From the NCBI RefSeq assembly GCF_040581485.1, contig NC_090128.1:6634001-6698000 (forward strand): DNA of 64,000 nt, written 5' to 3'. Position 1 is the first letter of the stretch. Each line of letters opens with the position of its first letter. Shown here in pieces: positions 1 through 10,500 of this stretch. The notes under the pieces were generated by a model. It was not told the DNA's origin, did not search any database, and saw nothing but the letters and a program-made list of their open reading frames with translations. The DNA is from Linepithema humile (lineage: Eukaryota; Arthropoda; Insecta; Hymenoptera; Formicidae). A program made the translations under genes and the position numbers.

Positions 1-1
1 G

Positions 2-289
2 AATTTCACGGGCTGCATAGAAAACTTTTATCTCAACACGACGAATATAATTCACGAACTGAAGGAGTCGGAGATCGTGGGTGAAAATTTGAAGTATTTC
101 AAGGCTCATACGTACTACGGCTGTCCGGAACCTCTAATAATACCCGTCACATTTCTGACTCCCGGATCCTACGCTAGGTTGAAAGGGTACGAGGGCGTGT
201 CGTCTCTCAACATCTCTCTCGCGTTCCGAACGTACGAGGAGCGAGGAATAATTATTTACCATCAATTCCGGAGTCCGGGCTACGTCAAG
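2..289 (+). CDS. Nrx-IV: Nrx-IV exon: end of LamG and start of next LamG
   Basis: The exon opens in frame at base 2 with a LamG C-terminal signature (FTGCI...YYGCPEP, with the paired cysteines of the fold) and then starts the next LamG domain. It ends in GTC AAG before a GT donor at 290, phase 0. The left end is cut by the window, so its true start is unknown. Confidence 0.92.
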
Positions 290-3200
290 GTTGTGCACAA
301 TCTCCATTTCGTTCCATGATTCTTTATAAAAATAGAGGCAACTAAATTTATTTCTTTTTTTTTTTGTGTGTAGCTGTTCCTGGAAGAAGGTAAATTGAAG
401 GTCGACATAAAAACAGCGGATAACCCAGCTGTGATTCTGGACAACTTTTACGAAAAGTTCAACGATGGAAAGTGGCATCAGGTGATTTTGACGATTGCGA
501 CAAATTCTCTCGTCTTGAATGTCGACGGCAGGCCGATGAAAACGGAGCGCAAGCTGTCAATGTCGACTGGATCATTTTACATGATCGGCGGTATGACCGG
601 AGAGGGAAGCAACTACGGGTTCGTCGGCTGCATGAGAATGATAAGTGTCGACGGCAATTATAAATTACCTACCGACTGGAAGGAAGAGGAGTATTGCTGC
701 AAGAACGAGATTGTGTTCGACACTTGTCGAATGGCGGACCGTTGCAATCCAAATCCTTGCAAGCACAATGGTGTCTGCTATCAAAACTCTGATGAATTCT
801 TCTGCGAGTGTGCCAATACCGGATACGCGGGCGCAGTTTGTCACACCTGTAAGTATACACTGTGCATTAGTACAAAACGTGGAAATATTTGTGGTGAAGA
901 ATTTAACGGAGTTTTACTTGCGCAGCACTAAATCCTCTCTCGTGCGAGGCCTACAAGAATATGAATCCGGTAAATCAGAAAGCGGAGATCACGGTCGACG
1001 TCGACGGCAGCGGGCCGCTAAAGCCGTTCCCCGTCACTTGCGAATTCTTCACCGATGACCGCGTGATGACGGTTTTACATCACAGCAATGAACAAGTCAC
1101 TCCCGTCGATGGTTTCGAGGAGCCTGGTAGCTTCATACAGGAAATTAATTACGACGCTGATTTCGATCAAATTGAGGCTCTACTAAACCGATCTATAAGC
1201 TGCAGGCAGAGGATAAATTACGCGTGCAAGCATTCCAAATTATTTAACTCGCCAGGTAAATTGCCTTTAAATATTCGCAATCTCTGTAAAATATCTCTTG
1301 AATATACTGAATCTCTTATTTACCTCTGTGCGAATCTTCGTTTTCAGTTTCTCAAGGAGATCATTTCAGACCAAACTCGTGGTGGGTGAGTCGCAACAAT
1401 CAGAAGATGGATTATTGGGGCGGCGCGTTGCCCGGGTCGCGAAAATGCGAATGTGGTATATACGCAAATTGCGGGGACCCCACCAAGTGGTGCAACTGCG
1501 ATTCCGGCTTGGAGGGATGGTTGGAAGACGGCGGGGATATCACGGAGAAGGAGCATCTCCCCGTGAAACAATTGCGTTTCGGTGACACGGGTACGCCGCT
1601 CGACGACAAGGAGGGTCGTTATACGTTAGGTCCGCTCATTTGCGAAGGCGACGGTAAGTTTGTATCTCTGTTTTCTGTACGTGTACAGAAACGGAGCGAG
1701 TTAGTGAAATAAAATTGAAACAAATGTCACACGTACCGTCATCTTTTCACAGATTTGTTCAAGAACATGGTCACATTCCGTATAGCCGATTCCACCATAA
1801 ATCTACCGACGTTTGACATCGGCCACAGCGGTGATATTTACTTCGAGTTCAAAACCACTACTTTGGACGCCGTGATAATTCACAGCAAGGGTCCCAACGA
1901 TTACATCAAGGTCTCCATAACCACCGGAAATCAATTAACCTTCCAGTATGTGGCCGGTGGAGGACCGCTCACCGTTACCGTGCAGACGTCCTACAATTTG
2001 GCTGATAACAAGTGGCACTCCGTGTCGGTGGAAAGAAATCGCAAGGAGGCGCGCATCGTCATCGACGGGGCGCTGAAGAACGAAGTGCGAGAACCTCCGG
2101 GCCCTGTGCGAGCGATTCATCTCACCTCCGATTTCGTGGTGGGCGCCACGACTGATTACAGGGACGGATTTGTCGGTTGCATAAGAGCGCTGCTTCTCAA
2201 CGGGCAATTGCAAGATTTAAGAAGTTACGCCCGACGCGGATTGTACGGCATCACAGAAGATTGCGTCGGCAGGTGCGAAAGTAGTCCTTGCCTTAATAAC
2301 GGCACGTGCCACGAGAGATACGACGGATACTGGTGCGACTGTCGATGGACCGCGTTCAAAGGACCGATTTGTGCAGATGGTGAGTAAAAAAAAAAGAATA
2401 TTAATATTACTGAGTTGATCGGAAAGTTTCTACGGATTTTTTTTTTTTTAATAAAAGGCAAAAATCCAAAGAACTTTCGGATTAACTCAACAAAAAAAAA
2501 GAGTTTTAAATGTGAATGTTAATATAATGATCGTACCAACCTGAGTTTCATTCGTTACTTTCAGAAATTGGTGTGACTATGCGATCCAGCTCAATGATAA
2601 AGTACGACTTCATGGGCACCTGGCGTTCCACTATTTCTGAAAATATACGCATTGGTTTTACAACGACGAACCCGAGAGGGTTTTTGATGGGCCTATTTTC
2701 CAATATCTCGGGAGAGTATATGGTTATAATGATTTCAAACAGCGGCAGCTTACGCGTGGTATTCGATTTCGGCTTCGAGCGGCAGGATGTAGTGTATGGC
2801 GGCCAAGAGACTAATAATCTCGGCACGGGACAATATCACGACATCAAAATCAGTAGAAGGAACTCCGGCTCCACTCTGGTGATACAGGTCGATGATTACG
2901 AGGAGCAAACTGTTCATTATGACATAAAGCATTCCGCGGACGCGCAATTCAACAATATCCAATACATGTACATCGGCAGGAACGAAACTATGTCGGCGGG
3001 ATTCGTGGGTTGCATATCGCGAATCGAATTCGACGATATATACCCGCTGAAGTTACTCTTCCAAGAGAACGGACCCGGTAACGTGCGCTCGATCGGTTCT
3101 ACCGTGACCGAAGACTATTGCGGCATCGAACCGATCACGCATCCGCCTGATATCGTGGAGACGCGACCGCCGCCGGAATTGGACGAAGAAAAACTCAGAG

Positions 3201-3427
3201 CCGCGTACAATGAGACTGACACGGCCATTTTGGGCAGTGTACTAGCAATTCTTCTGATCGCGGTTGTGATCATGATTATTCTTATAGGTAGATATATGTC
3301 TAGACATAAAGGAGAGTATTTAACGCAAGAAGACAAGGGTGCTGAGATAGCCTTAGACCCGGACTCAGCGGTTGTAAACTCCGCCACTGGTCATCAAGTT
3401 CAGAAAAAGAAAGAGTGGTTTATCTGA
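2..3427 (+). CDS. Nrx-IV: Neurexin IV (Caspr/CNTNAP family), 3' part, six exons
   Basis: Nrx-IV is a single-pass adhesion protein of insect septate junctions. It works with Contactin and Neuroglian outside the cell and binds the FERM protein Coracle inside. Exons join as 2-289, 374-848, 926-1255, 1348-1653, 1753-2379 and 2565-3427, all GT-AG with matching phases, giving 962 residues and a stop. Domain order is the end of a LamG, a LamG, EGF, fibrinogen-like, LamG, EGF, LamG, a transmembrane helix (about residues 896-917 of this fragment) and a 45-residue tail ending EWFI. This is the canonical order of the family. The full protein is usually near 1280 residues, so roughly the first quarter, with the discoidin domain and first LamG, lies left of the window. 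The gene runs convergently with trh. Identification rests on domain order, the tail and recognisable family motifs, and no database search was possible. Confidence 0.95.
374..848 (+). CDS. Nrx-IV: Nrx-IV exon: LamG and first EGF-like domain
   Basis: The exon follows a T-rich tract and TAG acceptor. It completes a LamG (KWHQVILTI, GFVGCMRMI motifs) and then encodes an EGF-like module with six cysteines (CNPNPCKHNGVC ... CEC ... GAVC). It ends one base into a codon before GTAAGT. Confidence 0.93.
926..1255 (+). CDS. Nrx-IV: Nrx-IV exon: fibrinogen-like region, first half
   Basis: The exon continues in phase from the EGF module (split serine codon). It encodes the start of the fibrinogen C-like segment found between the two EGF modules of Caspr proteins, with cysteines at SCEAY, TCEF, SCRQR and YACKH. 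Donor is CCAG|GTAAAT, phase 1. Confidence 0.9.
1348..1653 (+). CDS. Nrx-IV: Nrx-IV exon: fibrinogen-like region, second half
   Basis: The acceptor CGTTTTCAG at 1347 restores the frame. The exon carries the characteristic SWWVSRNNQKMDYWGGALPG stretch and cysteine-rich CECGIYANCGDP...CNCD, typical of the fibrinogen-like part of Caspr proteins. It ends just before the third LamG in the window, phase 1. Confidence 0.93.
1753..2379 (+). CDS. Nrx-IV: Nrx-IV exon: LamG and second EGF-like domain
   Basis: The exon encodes a complete LamG (NKWHSVSVERNRKEARIVID, GFVGCIRALLLNG) and an EGF-like module (CESSPCLNNGTCHERYDGYW, then CDCRW and ICAD). The phase 1 donor GATG|GTGAGT leads into a short intron holding a small inverted-repeat remnant. 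Confidence 0.95.
2410..2491. repeat. Short inverted-repeat remnant with mariner-like ends
   Basis: In the last Nrx-IV intron, 2411-2441 (TGAGTTGATCGGAAAG... then CGGATTTTT) is matched in reverse complement by 2460-2489 (AAAAATCC ... CTTTCGGATTAACTCA). The two arms flank an A/T spacer of about 18 bases. The end sequence resembles terminal repeats of mariner-type elements of ants, as far as I recall. The size suggests a deletion derivative or MITE with no coding capacity. Confidence 0.55.
2565..3427 (+). CDS. Nrx-IV: Nrx-IV last exon: final LamG, transmembrane helix, cytoplasmic tail
   Basis: The exon encodes the membrane-proximal LamG (GFVGCISRIEFDDIYPLK), a proline-rich juxtamembrane linker, a hydrophobic helix (AILGSVLAILLIAVVIMIIL) and a tail starting RYMSRHKGEYLTQEDKGAE. 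In this family that membrane-proximal tail binds protein 4.1/Coracle. The final residues, EWFI, fit a hydrophobic PDZ ligand. The TGA stop is at 3425-3427. Confidence 0.96.
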
Positions 3428-3864
3428 AACGTCGAAATGTAAGCGAGAAAAGTAATACGTACATTTTAATTTAATCTAAAATACTATAAACATCTTTGTA
3501 AGAGTAAAAATATCTCTTTTGCCCCCGTTCAACTATTATTTTTCTTTCTTGCGTTAGATAATGTTAACGATCAGAAGCTGTTATTTTATATTTTTTAACG
3601 TGATTAGTCTCGCAATATTTGGCCACCGAAATCTCTTACAAATTTCTTTAAATATGATTATAACGAATGATTTCCTTCAGTTTTGTGATACGGTCATATT
3701 TATCGTGTGCCAATGAGAAAAAAATTTAAATAGTTACGGCACAATTAACATGGTGGTAAATTATATATAAATTTTTATAATCGGGTATAAAAGAGTTTTA
3801 TGTAATATAAATAGAGATTACCATGTACAAAGCCATTTTAACTATCAAAGCTATCTTACTGGCA

Positions 3865-3870
3865 AATAAA
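3865..3870 (+). terminator. Candidate Nrx-IV poly(A) signal
   Basis: A canonical AATAAA lies 438 nt downstream of the Nrx-IV stop in AT-rich DNA. Later AATAAA copies mean the real 3' end could be further right. Confidence 0.4.
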
Positions 3871-5860
3871 TTACTTACGTTTCTGTTTTTATTCTTTCTG
3901 TTTTATAACGATTCACAGTATTAGTTGTAACGTTCACCGTCCAAAGTGCATTTTAAACTTCTTTTAGATTTATTTTTTATTTTTACTTGTTTATGATTAT
4001 ATTTTACAGATGTTTACTTTTTTACGTGTAGATCTGTAACGTCACCGTAGTAATTTAATATTAATATAATATTAAGAACGATAATTGTAATGATAACAGT
4101 AACAAGAAATGATAATAATATAACAATAATGATAATAATTACTATATACTACAAGCATGTAATACACCATGAAAGTGTACATAAGTCATTTTTATACGAA
4201 TAGCACATTCGTTATTTCTTACTATTAAATCAATATCTTGTACAACGATTTCTAAACAACCATGAAAACAAAGATGCATGTCGCGCTTTCGAATGAACAA
4301 ATTGCTAAAATGATACTCAGGCTTGAAGAGAACGATAATAATCTCAATGAATCTCAATATATATCTTTTTTTATATAAAGAACAAAATTGAATTAAATAA
4401 ATCATCTATGAACTTCTACTCTTGCATTGTTTTTTACCTGGATACTTTTCAATGCGCACACACACACACACATTGAGTTCCAAAAAGTTCCAAAAACAAG
4501 TAACTATTGAACTCGTATGATCAGCTATTTAGATCCCGAATGTTCTTTCAGCTATAAATAATCTTTTTTAATTACTTACCGGTGTCGAGGATTAGGTGGG
4601 AAATTATTATTTATGTTTCACTTGGCAGATTTGTCTCATCAGCAACTGTTGCGAGTAGCGCAAAATAATCACGTAATTAATTAAGTTTCAGCCATCACCG
4701 TTTGCGCTGGAAAAGCTCGCGTGCGGACGTTACGAATGTATTTCGGAATTTTTTTAATCTGCAAAAGCACAAGTGTGAAAGAAGTTGAGTAAAATAATGC
4801 TGTGCGAGTGAATATTCAGGCACGTAAGCTGTATTTACACGTATACTCAAAAACAATTGGTCGAAATGTTAAAATACAATAACCTTTGTAAAAGAATTAC
4901 CTTCAGCAATGTCGACTTTTTCACGTGTGCCTCCTTGATATCTATATTTTCATCTATTTGATACTTGAAAGATAATATCGCCGGAGCAGTCTATAAATGT
5001 ACATACAAAAATGTCTCTTGTTCTAAGAAGAAGTCAAGAATCTCTGTGCGTATTTAATAAAAGTGTCTATTTTTAATATCACTCGTGTTCCAAATTGTTC
5101 TATCGTGTGTTTCCACACACAGCGGCGTAACGCAATTATATAAATATCATATCATCTTTCACGTGTGCCCATCATGTGATCGTCAAATCTGAATATACTT
5201 ACTGCAAAATGTGATCAAATAACAATTCGTTACGTCGAATATGAGTGAATCGAGCCGAGAAGCTACTTTACCTTCTCAATTGTAAATTGAAGTTCAAAAT
5301 AAAATTTGTGAATAAAGTTTGCAACAAGAAACTCTCTGGGATGGTTCAGTTGTACATAGCATGTTCCAAATAAATTCATTGACGTTTAATCAACTGAAAC
5401 AAAAATTAATTAACGCAAATTAATAGAAATAGCGAATTTTGTTGAGTCGTGCTATTTTTCGAACACGCTTCGTGTAACATTGAAATCAATTTCAGTATTT
5501 TCTCTCGTTCTACAACTTCTAAAATAAACGCTATGAAAACATAAAGATTACTCATCTTATGAAAATCATTCCGCAACAAAATATGATACAAAATATTCCA
5601 AATAACCGCACTCACGCGGACTGCGTTAGCAGTGATTGCGCTTGCTCAGTTATATTTAACGCGATGCAAGGATGCTGCTTTCTCTCACTTGCTGCCGATA
5701 TATATCACATGTATAATAAAATTGCGAATTCTAGATATCATGATATCTCTTGAGCGTCACGTCAGATCACGTCGAACACGCACGGTGAGAATACGCATAA
5801 GTTTTCAATTGGCTCCATATTTACGCAGATATCTCTGAAAAGTCAACATATATATAATAA

Positions 5861-5866
5861 TTTATT
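5861..5866 (-). terminator. Candidate trh poly(A) signal
   Basis: TTTATT on the + strand gives AATAAA on the trh strand, about 290 nt past the trh stop. It is the first canonical signal I see there. Confidence 0.4.
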
Positions 5867-6157
5867 CATTATATTACAATAAATCGTTCTACATAATGAA
5901 GAAGAGAGCGATTGTTGCAGCGCGGTCGACGCATCGGATGCGTCGCGGCGCGCTGCCGAGTCCGACGACTCGGGAGAAAAGGGACGGCGAGGGAAAAACC
6001 TGCCGATCCAACGCGGATCGCTCGCCGGTGATCGTGATAGCGATGAAACAGCGTATCACTGATATGCACGAGGGAGAGGACTTTGGGTTTTTAATTACAG
6101 TCGCTTAAGTACACGTGGTTCCGCGTACGGATGGTGGAATCTCTACGGTTGGGACCA

Positions 6158-6440
6158 CTAGGACGTCGAAGTGTACCAGCCGTTCGCCGTCGACTTGTTG
6201 CTCGGATGATAGATGTGGAAGCCGGCGCTGCCGGCTGGATGATGATAGAACTGCGGTTGTTCCGTCAAACCCGCCGAGGCGTACGCCGCCGCGGCGTCTA
6301 AGGCACTCGGATGAACAGTAGCCGAGTACACCTGGGGTTTCAAAGGTAACGGCTGCGCCGGTTCGTATTGATGACGGAGAACGGGATCGGCGTACGCCGA
6401 CGAGCCCTCGTAGCTGCTTATCACATTCACGGGATGCAAT

Positions 6441-6478
<38 letters not shown>

Positions 6479-6484
6479 CTGTTG

Positions 6485-6529
<45 letters not shown>

Positions 6530-7524
6530 GTCTCGTGGCGAGACCGACGATGGCGGAGTCATCGCCGAGTGATAGTCCACCGAGTAGCCAGCCGCGGTAG
6601 CTGTCGTGTACGATGAAACTAGACTGGTGAAAGCGTCGGCGCAGCTAGTGCCGTTAGATCCCTTTTGATTGTGCGCGGCGAGCACAAACTGATGTTCGCC
6701 GTATGTGCTGGAGCCTTCGGAACCCGGCGGTGTGGGCAGAGGTCCATTTGGAGCAGTCTCGCCGGGGTAATAGATGCCGGCCGACGTGGGAGCGCGCGAA
6801 CCGCCGCTCGACGTGATTCCATGCACGTTGGCGCGTATCACGCTCTCCCGGTTGGCGGCGTAAAGTTGCCTGAGGAGCGCGGAGGCGGGCAAAGGAGCGG
6901 CGGCGGATTGCTGCGGGCTCAGGTGGCCGAGATGATGGTGCGCGCCGATCCACTGTATCGTGCTCCGCTGTTGCTGCTGCTTGAGCAGCGCGTCCGTGCT
7001 GAAGTCCGTCGGTTGGTGAAGCGTCGCGGGCGAGTTGGATTTGTTCAACGAGCTGCCCGGCAGGTGCTTGGACATCGCCTGCTCGAGATCCTTCACCGAC
7101 GTCCCCGTGCTCTCGGCGCCGTTGTCCATCCTGCCGCTCTCGGCGCGACGGGGCGCCTTCGGGCTGGTCGCGCAGAGAGTCTGCTCGGTCGTCGAGATCG
7201 AGTGTGTGGACGTCGCGCTCGGACTGAGGGCGCGCGACCTCTCGCTATTCGTCTCCTTCACCGCGGCCTCCTCCTCGTCCTCCTCCTCGTTCGAGCTGCT
7301 GTCGTCGTCGTGGATTTTCCGCTTGTGGCCGCGCAGTCTCACCACGAGCGTGCTGATATTCCCGACGGCCGTCTGCGACTCCTGCTGCAGCTGGGCGATA
7401 TTGTCGTGATGCCGACTCCCGCGCTTCTCGCTCTCCGACCCGTGGCTCTCCTCTCGCTCCTCAGGCGGCGACCGGTGAGACTGTTCCTGATGCTGATTCG
7501 CAGGGCCGCCTCGACTACGACCCT
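6158..7524 (-). CDS. trh: trh last exon: C-terminal region with polyglutamine
   Basis: This 1367-nt exon encodes residues 501-955. In order it holds a Glu/Arg/Ser-rich start, a basic patch RGHKRKI (about 565) followed by an acidic run, an RSRALS site (about 596-601), long Ser/Pro/Gly/Ala-rich sequence, a 29-residue polyglutamine tract (about 834-862) and a Tyr/His-rich end (FHIYHPSNKS). The stop TAG reads from 6160 to 6158. The long + strand reading frames across it are shadows of its codon bias. Confidence 0.95.
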
Positions 7525-10500
7525 CTGAAATCAAAAGTCGCAACGCATATCGCTTCAAGATGGAGAACACGAGAACTCCACGCGCACGTACGCCCGTAGA
7601 AATGGCACTCTTCGCTAAATCAAAGAATGTTTTGTACCTCCTCTGTCGGCGTCCGGCGATCCATTCTCCGGATCATTTCCGGCCGTGTCCTCCCGCTTCA
7701 CGCCGGTGATGCCGTCCTCCAGCTGACAGCAGTCCATAATTAAGTTTTCGTATTCTCGCCCGCTGCAACAGACACGCGTCTGGTTAGATTTGAAGTCACT
7801 TGACGGAAAATGATTCGTAAATCTTTTCGGCGACTCACCTTATAACATAATTGACGCAAATGATATTTTGCTCCTCGTTCGTTTTCGTATTGCACACGAC
7901 GGTGGCGCACGTCTGCAGCCACGTGTATCCACCGCTTTTGTTCATCAGTCGATAGTAATGTGTCAGTACTTGTCCCTTATTGATCACTGAAATTAATCGT
8001 AGCTATACGTTTCTCAAAGACATCGGATTTCTCTACAGAAATAAATTCATTGCAAATGTGAGTTCGTCAATCTTTCCATGCGCCTTTCGAAACTGCACTG
8101 CAATTAGCGTCGAAGCTACCGTTTGTACGACGATGAGGAAGAGAAAGAAGCATTCCATATACTTGCGAATGCGGATCTTAATCAATCGTTCGGGGTGCAT
8201 ATGTTCGATTCTATCTCTGTATAATGCTCTTAGAAGTGGCGTTTGCAGCCTCGTCGTGCAGGAGATAAGAGCGTTCCGTCGGGATAATTTTCTTGTTAAG
8301 CCGATTGGAATAAGATGATTATCGACAATTTTTTCCGTCTTTGACAATGTGCTGCTTTGTGTCGGGAAATATCTTGTCGCTGTCCGAGGGATCGAGCCAT
8401 GTTAGAACGCGACGACGTTCATTGAGGAATCAAGTGCTCTCGTTACTTTCGTTACCGTGCGTTATCTCGAAAACAATCAATGAAAGAGAGAGAAGGAGCG
8501 ATATTCATACATTATCCCCATGCCTGAGTGGCTAAATGTCTGATCTGAAACGTTCAAATACAAACAGATACGTACTTACTAAATCAGCAAGCGGTCGCGC
8601 GCAGTCGAAAAGACCAACGTATTAATACTTTCTCTCTTCCCGGACAGCTTTGACACCCACCGCGTTCTTTCACCACAAGTATTTCCCTAGAACAATAGGA
8701 GCAAGAAATTCTGCGTGGCAGATCTATCGACTTTGTTGATTGGAAAAACGTATGCATATGAATAACGTTATCGTTAACCGCTCTACTTTCGTCAAATGTT
8801 TTCTCGAATGCGACGAAGATGAAAGCGAATTTATTTTATACATAAAACATTGAATTGCGACATTAGAATGTTGATTCTTATTGACTGATTTGATTTAGCG
8901 GTCCGACATTATCACGTTCGATAGAGTCAAAGAGATCCTTCGACGTTAATCTTTGCTCCACGCGAATTTAATCCTCGATCCTTCACACATCTCTGTTACG
9001 ATTCCTCCCCGACTTACTTCTCCTTGCAAATTTCGCAACTTATCTTGCATCTTTGCAGTTATTATTTCTTTCCTTCGTGTGTTTTTTTATCGCCCCTTAT
9101 TTATTCTTTACTTCGTAAGCTTCTATCTCTTTTATTATTCATTCGGACGCATGTATCGCATCCTCGCAGACTATTGGCAATCGCTGTGGAAAAGCACATC
9201 GTCGTATGCATCGAGAATACTGATAAAAAGTTATATCCACAGTTCTCTAATCATTGGCTACACTGATGACTTAATTACGTATTATAATGGCGATGCAATT
9301 TAGAGTCACAAGTTCATTAAGCGCGCGTACGCGACTGTCGTTCGAACTGTAATTCGTAATGCGTGCATTCTTCCGAACATTACACAGAATATATTCGGGA
9401 AGCGCGATGAAAAGCACTCGTGTGACTTTACGCGATCGTGCAAACGGTATTCGGCGACTTTGTTTACGACGGCGAATATAATTCATGATATACTCACGAT
9501 CCACGTGAGACTTCCGAAGGCGATGCGCGTCTTCACCGTGGCACAGCGTATACAGGTTCTTCCCCGTCAACTCGTCGGCCGTGTAGTCCAGCAACTCGGA
9601 AACCCTGAAGATACGAATTATATTGCTCCTATTGTAAACAGCCATTTACAGATTTGTCCGTGTGTGCGCGTAAAAGCGAAAATCCGCGCTACGTTCTCGT
9701 ATTTAATCGTGCACGAAAAAAAAAATTTACTGGCGCAGTAAATGCTATAGTAGCAAAATATATTATTTATTATATGACAGTAAAAGAGATTTATCACGGA
9801 CACTAATTTTATTTACTGAAAATAATTTGGCAAATTATATCGCTATTGTAACAAATTAATTTTCATCGTGCCATCAAAATTTGTGCTAGCAGCGACAATT
9901 TCGCTGCAAAATGCATTTGTTAGAAATTATTTTGTTCTAGCAGCAAATTAATGTGTTTTTTACGAATAAATGTACTCGGCAAAGATTATTTACTCAGCCA
10001 ACAAAACAGATTTTGCTAATATATCGAAAAATTAGTTACGACAGCGAAATTTTGTTGATTTCGCTGCAATAGCAGAATTCTACTTTTCTCGTATGTGAAT
10101 CAATGTGTGCAAACAATACTCACTTTGGTTCGCAGTGTGCTATCCGGAAGTCGAAATTGATGCGTGTGACGAACATGTCGGTCTCGAGACGAATTTCGTG
10201 TACGCTCGGCGGCGGAAGCGCAATCGCCAATCCGACCATGCCCATCAAAGGCGGCGCGGACTTTCTCGTATGGCTAAATGTGAATTGCGGCCTCAAACGA
10301 CACAGCAATAGTACGACCTGCGTACGCGTGTGCAGAAATACAAAATTAATTTATAGATCTCACAGTTCTACCGTTGTGCATGAAACGGCATCGACTGACT
10401 TTCTGCGAAGAATCACTGAGCGAGTTCGCTTACCCGATAACCCGACGATTGTTTGAAGTGGCACCCCCTTTTCGTCAGGGTGGATTTCATCCTAACGCAA

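Larger units (their letters stand above)
3428..6157. other. Convergent intergenic region with both 3' UTRs
   Basis: This AT-rich region lies between the stop codons of Nrx-IV (+) and trh (-). For Nrx-IV, an AATAAA at 3865-3870 is the first good poly(A) signal, with further copies near 4396 and 5298. For trh, TTTATT at 5861-5866 reads AATAAA on the - strand, about 290 nt past its stop. A (CA)8 tract lies at 4457-4472. I see no coding region or structured RNA that I can name. Confidence 0.7.

Noticed and set aside
6665..7528. 287-codon + strand reading frame
   Set aside because: It lies exactly antisense to the trh last exon, is arginine/leucine-rich from that exon's codon bias, and shows no domain.
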